Assembly: GCA_002713365.1 (NCBI GenBank)
Contig: PASR01000008.1
Coordinates: 210,363-274,362 of the forward strand
DNA length: 64,000 nucleotides
Reading direction: 5' to 3'
Source of the DNA: Rhodospirillaceae bacterium
GTDB taxonomy: Bacteria; Pseudomonadota; Alphaproteobacteria; UBA6615
Below are positions 55,923 to 64,000 of the stretch, one piece after another; positions within the stretch are counted from its first letter, which is position 1, and each line of letters starts with the position of its first letter. Both the position numbers and the translations under genes were made by a program. A model generated the notes under the pieces. It was not told the DNA's origin. It worked only from the letters and a program-made list of their open reading frames with translations, and ran no database searches.

Positions 55923-57713
55923 CTAATCTGATGAATCCTTTTCTTCGCTATTATCAGCGTCGGTTGTGTTGGTTTCTTTGTCAGATTCTTCATCATTAGC
56001 AGCTGATTGTTCTTCTCTTTCTCGTAACGCAGCACCAAGAATGTCACCCAATGATGCCCCACTATCTGAAGATCCATAATCCTTCATTGCCTGCTTCTCT
56101 TCATCAATTTCTTTAGCCTTTATTGACAAAGAAATTCTGCGGTTAGAAGCATCAAAATTAACTACTTTAGCATCAACCTTCTCACCTACCGCAAACCTGT
56201 CAGGGCGCTGTTCAGAACGATCACGTGACAAATCTGAACGACGGACAAAAGCACTAAGACCGCCGGTCGTCGTTACTTCAATACCACCTTCACTAACTTC
56301 GGAAACAGTGCAGGTAATAACCTCTCCTTTTCTTATACTGCCGCCGGCCACAGAAAAAGGATCTTCAGTAAGCTGCTTAATTCCTAGGGAAATTCGTTCC
56401 TTTTCAACATCCACATCCAAAACTTTAACTTTAACGTTATCACCCTTATTATAAATTTCTAAGGCTTCTTCTCCAGCCTGATCCCACGATATATCCGAAA
56501 GATGTACCATTCCGTCAATATCCCCTGGTAGTCCAACAAAGAGTCCAAACTCCGTAATATTTCTGATTTCACCTTCAACCGCATTTCCGACCTGAAATTT
56601 TTCAGCAAAACTATCCCATGGATTATCCATAGTTTGCTTAAGTCCCAAGCTAATGCGACGCTTATTTGGATCAACATCTAAGACAACCACTTCAACCTCT
56701 TGAGAGGTTGATACAATTTTTCCTGGATGCACATTCTTTTTTGTCCAGCTCATCTCGGATACGTGAACTAGTCCCTCAATTCCTGACTCGAGTTCAACAA
56801 ATGAACCGTAATCAGTTATATTTGTTATTCTACCAGTTAGCTTAGTCCCTACTGGATACTTATCCTGCACAGCATCCCAAGGATCCGCTTCTAGCTGCTT
56901 CATTCCCAAACTAATACGCTGAGTTTCCTGATTAAATCTAATAACTTGAACCTGAACAGACTGCCCAACCTGCAAAGCCTCAGATGGATGATTAATCCTT
57001 CGCCATGAGATATCAGTTACATGCAGTAATCCGTCAACACCACCTAGATCTACGAAAGCGCCATAGTCGGTTATATTTTTTACAACACCCTGCAGCTCTT
57101 GTCCTTCTTGCAAGTTAGATACAAGCTCGGACCTCTCTGCCGCTCGGGTTTCCTCAAGTACTGCTCTTCGTGATACAACAATATTTCCCCGAGCCCTGTC
57201 CATTTTAAGAATCATGAACGGTTGTGGGGTACCCATTAGCGGACTTACATCTCTTACTGGTCTAATATCAACCTGGCTTCCCGGCAAGAAAGCTACAGCC
57301 CCTGACAAATCAACCGTAAACCCGCCTTTAACCCTGCCAAAAATTGATCCGTCAACCCTCTCACTATTCTCAAAAGCTTTTTCAAGTATCTCCCAGGACT
57401 CTTCACGTCTTGCCTTTTCACGGCTTAATACTGCTTCGCCGTTTGAATCCTCAAATCGTTCAACAAAAACCTCTACCTTATCGCCTATATTAATTTCTGC
57501 GGTTTGGCCCGGTCCAGCAAATTCCTTAAGTGAAACACGTCCCTCAGATTTTAGTCCAACATCAATTAGCGCAGAGTCATTCTCAATAGCAATTACAGTG
57601 CCTCTAACGACGGTACGCTCAAGAGAACCACTACTTCCGATGCTCTCTTCAAGCATTGAAGCAAAATCTTCTATTGCGGGCATACCTTCCTGTGTAACAG
57701 CAGTGTCAGTCAT
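55923..57713 (-). CDS. rpsA: 30S ribosomal protein S1
   Basis: Binds mRNA to the 30S subunit (596 aa). Six S1 (OB-fold) repeats are visible, the best being LQGVVKNITDYGAFVDLGGVDGL, LTGRITNITDYGSFVELESGIEGL and VEGEIRNITEFGLFVGLPGD. The two N-terminal repeats that dock on the ribosome are more divergent. A long acidic and serine-rich tail (residues about 565-596) ends the protein. It sits between cmk and sppA, the usual order. Confidence 0.96.
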   Translation of the reverse strand: MTDTAVTQEGMPAIEDFASMLEESIGSSGSLERTVVRGTVIAIENDSALIDVGLKSEGRVSLKEFAGPGQTAEINIGDKVEVFVERFEDSNGEAVLSREKARREESWEILEKAFENSERVDGSIFGRVKGGFTVDLSGAVAFLPGSQVDIRPVRDVSPLMGTPQPFMILKMDRARGNIVVSRRAVLEETRAAERSELVSNLQEGQELQGVVKNITDYGAFVDLGGVDGLLHVTDISWRRINHPSEALQVGQSVQVQVIRFNQETQRISLGMKQLEADPWDAVQDKYPVGTKLTGRITNITDYGSFVELESGIEGLVHVSEMSWTKKNVHPGKIVSTSQEVEVVVLDVDPNKRRISLGLKQTMDNPWDSFAEKFQVGNAVEGEIRNITEFGLFVGLPGDIDGMVHLSDISWDQAGEEALEIYNKGDNVKVKVLDVDVEKERISLGIKQLTEDPFSVAGGSIRKGEVITCTVSEVSEGGIEVTTTGGLSAFVRRSDLSRDRSEQRPDRFAVGEKVDAKVVNFDASNRRISLSIKAKEIDEEKQAMKDYGSSDSGASLGDILGAALREREEQSAANDEESDKETNTTDADNSEEKDSSD

Positions 57714-57844
57714 TTGTATATGGATCCTTTAATTCAAAATAATTATCTTGCCAGCCATTTATTAATAGCGGTCTTTTTATTATCGCAACCTGTCCAGACC
57801 ATCCAGACATACTAACTGCGAAAACTTTCTTGTCCCACCCCAAA

Positions 57845-58480
57845 CTAATTGAGTTGATCACCTTCAATATATTCCAACGCTCGAAGAAAAACGGCGTCAG
57901 GCGATTTGCCCGAGGTGTCAATAACTATAGCATCGACTGTCTTCAACGGGGATACTTTACGGGTCCTATCTCTCTCATCCCTTTGCTGAATATCGGCCAG
58001 AACGGCGGCATATGTACTCTTCCTACCGTTTTCCTGCAACTCTTTATAACGTCGCCTGGATCTAACATCTAAGTCAGCCGTAACAAAAAACTTGTAAGAA
58101 GCATCAGGACAGACAACACTTGCTATGTCTCGCCCATCCAAAACTGCCCCAGTTTTATCATTTGGCGGACTATAAGCAAAATTGCGCTGATAAACTAGTA
58201 ATTCTTTACGAACTGCCGGTACTGCTGCAATTATAGAGGCTATTTCATCAATTTTTTCTGTATATAAATCAATAACTTCTATCTTATCTGGCTCTAAAGA
58301 ACTAGCCACTAAAACGACTTTTTTTATGTCATTTGGGTCAACTTCTAACCTAATTATTTCATGTGCAACTGCTCGATAAAGCCGCCCCGTATCTAAAAAT
58401 GCTAAATCAAAATGTAGTGCCAATCGTCTAGCTAGAGTTCCTTTACCAGCAGCAGCGGGACCATCTATAGCAATAATCAT
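57845..58480 (-). CDS. cmk: Cytidylate kinase
   Basis: Phosphorylates CMP/dCMP (211 aa). The P-loop is MIIAIDGPAAAGKGTLARRLA at the N-terminus. FLDTGRLYRAVA near residue 30 and LDGRDIASVV near residue 112 hold the nucleotide, and RRRYKEL lies in the lid region. It starts 21 bases after aroA, and the aroA-cmk-rpsA order is standard for the class. Confidence 0.96.
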   Translation of the reverse strand: MIIAIDGPAAAGKGTLARRLALHFDLAFLDTGRLYRAVAHEIIRLEVDPNDIKKVVLVASSLEPDKIEVIDLYTEKIDEIASIIAAVPAVRKELLVYQRNFAYSPPNDKTGAVLDGRDIASVVCPDASYKFFVTADLDVRSRRRYKELQENGRKSTYAAVLADIQQRDERDRTRKVSPLKTVDAIVIDTSGKSPDAVFLRALEYIEGDQLN

Positions 58481-58501
58481 AATATAAGTTTTCTGTAGGT
58501 T

Positions 58502-59833
58502 TTAGCTAATATCTGCACCAATACCTCTCATAATTTCAATAAAATTAGGAAAGCTAGTGTAAATTGAGCTTCCTTCATCAATCGTTATTGCTTCTTTACT
58601 TTTTAAACCCAGAACGAGAAAACTCATCGCTATTCTATGATCCATTAATGCATTTATAGTGATACCACCAACTGGCTCAGTCGATGAACCATGGATTATT
58701 AGGGAATCACCATCTACTTCAGCGGACACCCCACATTCAGTCAATCCAGACAATATAGCCGTAATACGGTCACTTTCTTTATATCTTAACTCACCTACTC
58801 CACAAAAAACACTCGAACCAGAAGCACATGCTGCAGCCATTGCTAAAGCAGGATACTCATCAATCATAGATGGAGCTCGCTCTGCTGGAACAGTAACTCC
58901 ATTAAGTTCACTAGATTTAACATACAAATCAGCAACCGTTTCCCCTCCGACCTGGCGCTCATTCTTCCATTCTAAAGAAGCCCCCATTTCTAGTAGAGTC
59001 GTATAAACACCAATGCGATTTGGGTTTTTACATATTCCGGGAAGTTTAATTTTTGATCCCTTTATAAGAAGAGCTGCAACTACTGGAAAAGCTGCTGAAC
59101 TTGGATCACCTGGTACAGTTACTTCAGTTGGTATCAATTCTGGTTGACCAATAATTGTTATCTTATTACCAGCGGCAATCTCTTCCACCGTAATATCTGC
59201 CCCAAAATACTTTAGCATTCTTTCTGTGTGATCTCTAGTTGGCCTTAATTCTATAACAGAAGTAGCGCCAGGCGCATGTAAACCTGCTAATAAGATGGCA
59301 GATTTAACTTGAGCTGAAGCAACCGGTAATTCGTAAGTGATGGGCATTAAATTATCATTGCCTGTAATGGTCATCGGCAATCTATCACCGTCACTAGCAT
59401 GAAATGTAGCCCCCATCTGAGTTAGAGGCTCGATTACTCTAACCATAGGCCTAGAACATAAAGAATTATCACCAGTGACCATAGACGAAAAACCATGTCC
59501 AGATAACAGGCCACAAAGTAGTCGAGCTGACGTTCCTGAATTTCCGACATCAATTAATTTATCGGGCGAAATTAATCCACCAATGCCAACACCATTGATA
59601 CGCCATTTTCCAAAGCCCTCACGCCTAATTTTTACACCAAAACATCTCAACGCTGAGACAGTATGCTGAACATCATCACCTTCAAGCAGTCCAGTAATTA
59701 TAGTCTCTCCAATTGTTATGGCCCCAAGCATTAATGCTCTGTGGGAAATTGACTTGTCACCAGGAATATCTATTGTTCCTTGTAAAGGATTAGAATTTCT
59801 AGAAATAATTCTATTGTTTTCTATATTTTTCAT
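58502..59833 (-). CDS. aroA: 3-phosphoshikimate 1-carboxyvinyltransferase (EPSP synthase)
   Basis: Sixth step of the shikimate pathway (443 aa). GDKSISHRALML near residue 25 binds shikimate-3-phosphate, NSGTSARLLCGLL lies near residue 96, VASAQVKSAILLAGL near 170 and YKESDRITA near 349. The class looks like the AroA type II branch of bacteria. It begins the minus-strand run aroA-cmk-rpsA; its promoter should lie in the 191-base gap before TIGR02300, which carries a tandem repeat. Confidence 0.95.
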   Translation of the reverse strand: MKNIENNRIISRNSNPLQGTIDIPGDKSISHRALMLGAITIGETIITGLLEGDDVQHTVSALRCFGVKIRREGFGKWRINGVGIGGLISPDKLIDVGNSGTSARLLCGLLSGHGFSSMVTGDNSLCSRPMVRVIEPLTQMGATFHASDGDRLPMTITGNDNLMPITYELPVASAQVKSAILLAGLHAPGATSVIELRPTRDHTERMLKYFGADITVEEIAAGNKITIIGQPELIPTEVTVPGDPSSAAFPVVAALLIKGSKIKLPGICKNPNRIGVYTTLLEMGASLEWKNERQVGGETVADLYVKSSELNGVTVPAERAPSMIDEYPALAMAAACASGSSVFCGVGELRYKESDRITAILSGLTECGVSAEVDGDSLIIHGSSTEPVGGITINALMDHRIAMSFLVLGLKSKEAITIDEGSSIYTSFPNFIEIMRGIGADIS

Positions 59834-59847
59834 TTTGATCAGTTATC

Positions 59848-59901
59848 TTTATTGACATATTTCAATAGCACAGATTTATTGACACATTTTAATAGCACAC
59901 A
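59848..59901. repeat. Two 27-base imperfect tandem repeats
   Basis: TTTATTGACATATTTCAAT.. and TTTATTGACACATTTTAAT.. follow one another directly with only a few differences. Both contain TTGACA, a consensus -35 hexamer on the plus strand. They lie in the divergent gap between aroA and the TIGR02300 gene. A TATAAT at 59928-59933 is too far for the second TTGACA to give normal spacing. Confidence 0.6.
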
Positions 59902-60024
59902 GCCAACAAGCTGGCTATTAAAGTAGCTATAATAGACTATTAATGTAAAATTTTTGTTTTTTGTTTTTGACAGAAGGCTAAGTTCATGGCAAACGGCACT
60001 TCTTAATTCTTTGGAGGATATATT

Positions 60025-60390
60025 TTGGCAAAACCTGAATGGGGTGTTAAGCGAACTTGCTTAGCCTGTTCCACACGTTTTTATGATATGCAAAAGGATC
60101 CTATTACGTGTCCTAACTGTGGTGCTATTTTTGATGTTGAGACCATATTTCGTCCGCGACGATCACGCATTGCTGCTGAGGAACCAGTTATACAACCAGA
60201 AAGTCCAGTTGCCTCAGATGAAGATATAGAAAAACAACTAGCAGCATTAGCAGATGATAGTATTGATGAAGACGCCGATGCTGCAGATGATGATGATGAT
60301 GATAGCACAATACCAGATACATCAGATCTCGAAAACGATGAAGAGGAAATTTCTTCAATACCAAAGGACTTCTCTAACGATAGCAGTTAA
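60025..60390 (+). CDS. TIGR02300 family protein (alphaproteobacterial zinc-ribbon protein)
   Basis: A 121 aa protein found widely in alphaproteobacteria. Residues 1-50 carry two Cys pairs (TCLACS and TCPNCG) that form a probable zinc ribbon, in the highly conserved block MAKPEWGVKR...FDVETIFRPRRSR. The rest is acidic and repetitive (ADDDDDDSTIPD and similar) and likely disordered. The start is TTG, backed by GGAGG ten bases upstream. Function unknown. tRNA-Ala follows 12 bases later, as is common for this gene's neighbourhood. Confidence 0.88.
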   Translation: MAKPEWGVKRTCLACSTRFYDMQKDPITCPNCGAIFDVETIFRPRRSRIAAEEPVIQPESPVASDEDIEKQLAALADDSIDEDADAADDDDDDSTIPDTSDLENDEEEISSIPKDFSNDSS

Positions 60391-60402
60391 TTTGATTTGA
60401 AT

Positions 60403-60478
<76 letters not shown>

Positions 60479-60505
60479 AACCCTTTATGCAGTATAAATT
60501 AAACC

Positions 60506-60548
60506 CTATAAAACATAATACAAGACAATCAGCTTTTATGTTTTATAG
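60506..60548 (+). terminator. Long hairpin downstream of tRNA-Ala
   Basis: CTATAAAACATAA and TTATGTTTTATAG are 13-base perfectly complementary arms with a 17-base loop. They lie 27 bases after the tRNA-Ala 3' end and before the pyruvate-kinase-like gene, so the hairpin may end tRNA transcription. It is AT-rich and its T tract is poor. Confidence 0.45.
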
Positions 60549-60656
60549 TTCTTTATACTCATATTATCCTCAATTAGATTCTTCGAAAAATATTTGCCGT
60601 AATATTAATTACCTAAAAATATAGTATTAAAATATATTGAAGGCTAAACTAGATAA

Positions 60657-61670
60657 ATGACCATAAAAATACTATCCACCTTAGGCCCTAGTTCATTAAA
60701 TAAAGAAACAGTTCAGCAGCTTGAAAAAAGTGGCGTACATCTATTCAGAGTAAATCTTTCCCACACAAAATTAGATGACCTTGAGGAAATAATATTTAAA
60801 ATTAACTCCTGGTCAAATACACCCATTTGTTTAGATAGCGAAGGTGCACAGGTCAGAAATGGCTTTATGAAAGATAATAAAGTTTTTTATAAGCTAAAAG
60901 ATTCTGTGATCATTCATAATCAACCCGTAATTGGAGACTCTAATAATATTTCTTTCACACCTGCTAATGTGTGTAACCAGTTAGAAGAAGGAGACGAAAT
61001 TAGAGTAGACTTTAATTCAGTTCGTTTTCTTATAACTAGTAAAAATGATGGTATTGTAAGAGGCGAAGTGACTAGTAAAGGTCATGTAGGAAGCAATAAA
61101 GCTGTTGATATAAATAAACACATTAAACTTCCCGCAATAACTCCTAAAGATATAGATGCATTTAATTTAGGTTTAAAAATGGGAATTAAGAACTATGCAT
61201 TGTCTTTTACTAATACAGCTAAAGACGTCTTATCAGCTCGCGACATTATAGGTCATTCAAATCTAATATCCAAAATCGAGAGTATTGACGGGGTTTTAAA
61301 CCTAAAGGAAATACTGCCATTAGTAGATCAGATATTGATCGACAGAGGTGATCTATCTCGCCAAATATCAATTGAAAAGATACCCTTTATTCAGAGAAGC
61401 ATAATTTCATATGCAAAAAACTTCAAAACTCCAGTTTATGTTGCTACAAATTTACTCGAATCCATGACAAACAATGAAGGCCCAACTAGAGCCGAGGCTA
61501 ACGATGTAGCAAGCACATTATTAATGGGCGCTAGCGGACTAGTGCTAGCTGCTGAAACAGCAATTGGTAAATATCCAGTCGAATCTGTAAAAACTATTAA
61601 TTCCATAATAAAAGAATACGGCAGATGGACACCAAAAACCTCTTTACAGGAAATAGTTTCATTTGATTAA
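60657..61670 (+). CDS. Short pyruvate-kinase-like protein lacking the C-terminal domain
   Basis: A 337 aa protein with the pyruvate kinase barrel, against roughly 470 aa in E. coli PykF. It keeps ILSTLGPSS near residue 5, LFRVNLSHT near 29, the catalytic lysine/metal glutamate in LISKIESIDGV near residue 203, IDRGDLSRQ near 228 and ATNLLESMTNNEGPTRAEANDVAS near 262. It ends soon after GKYPVESVKTI, so the C-terminal allosteric domain is missing. Its stop overlaps the APS kinase start by eight bases (TTGATTAA), so the two are coupled. It may not be the glycolytic enzyme; a specialised PEP-dependent role tied to sulfate activation is possible. Confidence 0.8.
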   Translation: MTIKILSTLGPSSLNKETVQQLEKSGVHLFRVNLSHTKLDDLEEIIFKINSWSNTPICLDSEGAQVRNGFMKDNKVFYKLKDSVIIHNQPVIGDSNNISFTPANVCNQLEEGDEIRVDFNSVRFLITSKNDGIVRGEVTSKGHVGSNKAVDINKHIKLPAITPKDIDAFNLGLKMGIKNYALSFTNTAKDVLSARDIIGHSNLISKIESIDGVLNLKEILPLVDQILIDRGDLSRQISIEKIPFIQRSIISYAKNFKTPVYVATNLLESMTNNEGPTRAEANDVASTLLMGASGLVLAAETAIGKYPVESVKTINSIIKEYGRWTPKTSLQEIVSFD

Positions 61671-62226
61671 TAGAAAAACAACAAATAAAGCTGCCTGTGT
61701 AATATGGATAACTGGCATGTCCGGTTCAGGTAAAACAACTTTAGCAAGTGAAATAAAATCAGCGCTCGAAACCGAGGGTTACAATCTTCTAATCCTTGAT
61801 GGAGATCAGGTACGTGATAGTTACAAAGAAAAGTTAAGTTTTACGCGTGATGATATTTTTAAAAATAACCTAAGAATCGCCAAAAAATGCCTAAGCGCTA
61901 GAGACCAGCATGACGTAATTATTGTCCCAGTTATTAGTCCTTATGAAAAATCACGAAGAGAGGTTAGAAAATTATTAGAACCCGATTTCCACTTAATATA
62001 CCTTAAAGCAAATATAGAAAGCCTTAAAGAAAGAGATCCAAAGGGTTTATATTCCGCAGCCGACGCTGGACTGCTAAAAAACCTCATAGGTTATTGTGAT
62101 TCAACTCCCTATGAAGAGCCTAATAAATACGAATTAATGATTAACACTAGTAAAGGTCATTCAGTAAAAAAAGCCTCAGATAAATTATTTAAATATATAA
62201 ATGATAGAGTTATATCTTGTTTGTAA
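61663..62226 (+). CDS. cysC: Adenylylsulfate kinase (APS kinase)
   Basis: Phosphorylates adenosine 5'-phosphosulfate to PAPS, the sulfate donor (187 aa). The P-loop is ITGMSGSGKTTLASEI near residue 17, ILDGDQVRDSYK near residue 45 binds APS, and GLYSAADAGLLKNLIGYCDSTPYEEP forms the lid loop near 127. The start is TTG, inside the end of the pyruvate-kinase-like gene. No sulfurylase (cysD/N) or PAPS reductase is nearby, and no sulfotransferase in the window. That points to a role in sulfation or a relocated kinase rather than ordinary cysteine synthesis, which is an inference. Confidence 0.9.
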   Translation: MINRKTTNKAACVIWITGMSGSGKTTLASEIKSALETEGYNLLILDGDQVRDSYKEKLSFTRDDIFKNNLRIAKKCLSARDQHDVIIVPVISPYEKSRREVRKLLEPDFHLIYLKANIESLKERDPKGLYSAADAGLLKNLIGYCDSTPYEEPNKYELMINTSKGHSVKKASDKLFKYINDRVISCL

Positions 62227-62321
62227 TCAATATTAAGAAAATGATAGACATCATAAACACAAATTATCTTTAGCTCACTCGAGGCCTAAAGGCCCTATAA
62301 TAATTGGATAATAGTTATCAA

Positions 62322-62558
62322 ATGTATTCCAGGTCATTAAAAATTTTTATAAAGATATTAATTACCGTCTTTGCTCTCATTGGTTGGGGTTTTGCTTGGA
62401 CTTTTTTTATAAAATATATGTCCATAGAAGATATAACTGGTATTAGAATTATCGGGTCACTAGTAGGCGCATTTTTTATCTGGAAATGGATATCTAGTGC
62501 ATTTAATAAAAGAGATATTAAACTTTCGGAAACAAATAGCCCTAATAACCGAAACTAA
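62322..62558 (+). CDS. Small membrane protein of unknown function
   Basis: A 78 aa protein with two hydrophobic segments (residues 8-28, ILITVFALIGWGFAWTFFI, and residues 41-58, IRIIGSLVGAFFIWKWI) and a short polar tail rich in Asn and Ser. I do not recognise a family. The track starts at TTG 62304; the ATG at 62322 is preferred, although neither has a clear ribosome site. It follows cysC by about 95 bases on the same strand and may or may not belong to that unit. Confidence 0.5.
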   Translation: MYSRSLKIFIKILITVFALIGWGFAWTFFIKYMSIEDITGIRIIGSLVGAFFIWKWISSAFNKRDIKLSETNSPNNRN

Positions 62559-62618
62559 TTATTTCTGTTCAAAAATATAATTGATTTTACCGGCCAAAAT
62601 ATTATTTAACTAAAGAAC

Positions 62619-63551
62619 TTATTTACCCCATGTTAGCGCAACTGGGTTTAATTCTTTTGCCATATTTAATAAAGCGGATTTAACTGCGGGGTTTAATGGA
62701 GCGATAGGGTGACGGCAAAAATCGGATTCTATAACGCCCCCTTCTTTAAAAAGAGTTTTAGCGCCCCTAAAACCGCATAAGCGGTTTTCATGGTTAATTA
62801 AAGGAAGTACTTGGGCGTAAATTGATTTAGCCTCAGATCTGTTGCCAGATAGATGTGCCATAATAGCTGGGCGAATAAGGTCAGGAATAAGTGCTGATGT
62901 CATACTGCCAGTCGCTCCTGCATCAAGATCAGCAAGTAACGTTATTCCTTCTTCGCCATCAAACGGTCCATAAATAGAATCGCCTGCTTTTTCTAATAGT
63001 GAACGAATCTTAATAGCCGCTTGTGCACATTCTATCTTGAAGCAACATAATTGTTCTATCTCAAGGGCCATGCGGACAAGCAAATCCACAGGTAACTCCA
63101 CTCCTGAAATCGGAGCATCCTGTAACATTATAGGAATGCCAACATCACTAGCGGCTGCAAAATGTTCATAAATCTGTTCTGCTGTACCGTGAATCAATGC
63201 TCCATGATATGGCGGCATCAGCATAATCATCGAGGCACCAAGTTCTAATGCTTTATAAGCTCTTGAAACAACAATATCAGTCGCAAAATGACTAACGGTA
63301 ACAATTACAGGCACCCTTCCAGAAACATGACTAAGGCAAACTTTTGTTAATAGCTCTCTTTCTTCATCTGATAGAAGAAATTGCTCTGAAAAATTGGCAA
63401 GAATACAGATACCATCAACACCCTGATCAATCATGCAGTCAAGCACTCGCCGCATACCTTCTAAATCGAGTTCACCTTGATTAGTGAACGGTGTAGGCGC
63501 CACTGGCCATATACCAGTATATTTAGCTTTATTTTTTAAGTTTTTTTTCAG
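62619..63551 (-). CDS. DapA-fold (dihydrodipicolinate synthase family) protein with altered active site
   Basis: A 310 aa class I aldolase/dehydratase family protein. The track starts at GTG 63503, but that removes the conserved first strand; the frame continues upstream as YTGIWPVAPTPF. A CTG at 63551 overlaps the stop of the upstream gene (CTGA), nine bases after AGGAGGG, so CTG is the best start. The Schiff-base lysine is kept in CFKIECAQA. The residues of true DapA are changed: GTTGE is ANFSE, the second Tyr of PYYN is His (PPYHG), and YNVP is QDAP. It is thus unlikely to make dihydrodipicolinate and probably acts on another 2-oxo acid. Confidence 0.78.
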   Translation of the reverse strand: MKKNLKNKAKYTGIWPVAPTPFTNQGELDLEGMRRVLDCMIDQGVDGICILANFSEQFLLSDEERELLTKVCLSHVSGRVPVIVTVSHFATDIVVSRAYKALELGASMIMLMPPYHGALIHGTAEQIYEHFAAASDVGIPIMLQDAPISGVELPVDLLVRMALEIEQLCCFKIECAQAAIKIRSLLEKAGDSIYGPFDGEEGITLLADLDAGATGSMTSALIPDLIRPAIMAHLSGNRSEAKSIYAQVLPLINHENRLCGFRGAKTLFKEGGVIESDFCRHPIAPLNPAVKSALLNMAKELNPVALTWGK

Positions 63552-64000
63552 GATAACTTCCCTCCTGGCATGAACCCAAGCTCGCGCTCAAGGTCTAACA
63601 TTACTTCAGCTTGGTCCGAAAATGGTTCCTGAATAATAGGCCAACGGTTTATCAAAGGCCTCATATAATCTCCATGGTAAACACTACGAACTTCATTTGT
63701 TAGAGAAAAAATATGATCCCCATTCTCAGGGTTAAAGATTTTATCACAGAAAAAAACCTCCCCTTCACCGGTGCCCATTAATGCGCCTCTTTCTCTTATT
63801 ATGTCACGAGCTGTATTATAATGTGTTATATGAAATGATATATGAAAATTATAGAGCTCATAACTGGCAAGCTTTTTCTCCACAAAAAATAGCTTTTGAA
63901 AGGGCCCAACATTAACTGACGCTGTTCTACTTCCATTCCTTTTCTCAATCTGGGTGATTGAATGGAATACCTCACGATAAAATTTGACAATATGTTCTAA
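63548..64000 (-). CDS. VOC-family protein, 5' end beyond window
   Basis: The track shows 111 aa from GTG 63883, but the minus-strand frame stays open to base 64000 and adds LEHIVKFYREVF..., a typical first strand and helix of a vicinal-oxygen-chelate domain, so the gene continues past the window. Later parts are the HISFHIT strand, GEGEVFFCDKIFNPENG and a C-terminal EVRSVYHGDY. It may be a glyoxalase- or dioxygenase-like enzyme; the metal ligands cannot be assigned with the start missing. It ends with TGA overlapping the CTG start of the DapA-like gene, so the two are coupled. Confidence 0.65.
   Translation of the reverse strand, partial: LEHIVKFYREVFHSITQIEKRNGSRTASVNVGPFQKLFFVEKKLASYELYNFHISFHITHYNTARDIIRERGALMGTGEGEVFFCDKIFNPENGDHIFSLTNEVRSVYHGDYMRPLINRWPIIQEPFSDQAEVMLDLERELGFMPGGKLS

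Noticed and set aside
57214-57732. 172 aa plus-strand ORF inside rpsA
   Set aside because: Antisense shadow of ribosomal protein S1; serine/threonine/proline-rich as expected for an antisense frame.

Overview
The window looks like chromosomal DNA from an AT-rich, compact alphaproteobacterium, probably marine and free-living. Three things support this. First, the block addB-addA-trxA / folC-accD-trpA-trpB-trpF-pyrF / ihfB-sppA-rpsA-cmk-aroA, with a TIGR02300 protein and ChvI/ChvG, is an alphaproteobacterial backbone. Second, intergenic gaps are short and 1-8 base gene overlaps are common. Third, the accessory genes (TRAP transporter, flavin-dependent luciferase-like monooxygenases, Gfo/Idh/MocA dehydrogenases, amidohydrolases) suit an oligotroph that scavenges organic acids and peptides. 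I cannot name the genus. No insertion sequence, prophage, CRISPR array or rRNA operon was seen. Both end genes run off the window.

Layout. 1-5.7 kb: yejA(partial)-yejB-yejE-yejF peptide importer, with a GhrA-type hydroxyacid reductase joined to its 3' end. 5.8-14.5 kb: minus-strand metabolic genes with two paralogous luciferase-like monooxygenases, an M17 peptidase, a bactofilin, an amidohydrolase, a cupin and an MFS carrier, plus one plus-strand GST. 14.6-18.0 kb: a TRAP transporter with dctQM divergent from dctP. 18.1-25.5 kb: a small secreted protein, tRNA-Arg(CCG), msrB, an orphan ABC ATPase, a short zinc-finger protein missing from the ORF track, a GNAT gene without an ordinary start codon, a second GST, polA and a two-domain cold-shock protein. 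25.7-30.5 kb: a copper and heme group (SCO, PCu(A)C, HugZ-like) divergent from the chvI-chvG two-component system.

30.6-38.1 kb: an accessory catabolic block (VOC/extradiol-like protein, two Gfo/Idh/MocA oxidoreductases, an EthD-like protein coupled to a TRAP-type binding protein with no signal peptide, a HIBADH-type dehydrogenase, an ACMSD-like amidohydrolase). It sits between chvG and ahcY, where many alphaproteobacteria carry hprK and PTS genes. 38.2-47.1 kb: ahcY, tsaE, addB, addA, trxA on the plus strand. 47.1-59.8 kb: a long minus-strand run aroA-cmk-rpsA-sppA-ihfB-lapA-AGE epimerase-pyrF-trpF-trpB-trpA-accD-folC. 60.0-64.0 kb: TIGR02300 gene, tRNA-Ala(GGC), a short pyruvate-kinase-like protein overlapping an APS kinase, a small membrane protein, and on the minus strand a VOC protein coupled to a DapA-fold protein that apparently starts at CTG.

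The best candidates for undescribed biology are the leaderless TRAP binding protein coupled to an EthD-like enzyme, the pyruvate-kinase-like/APS-kinase pair, and the replacement of the chvG-ahcY PTS block by catabolic genes. All functions come from reading translated motifs; no database search was run.
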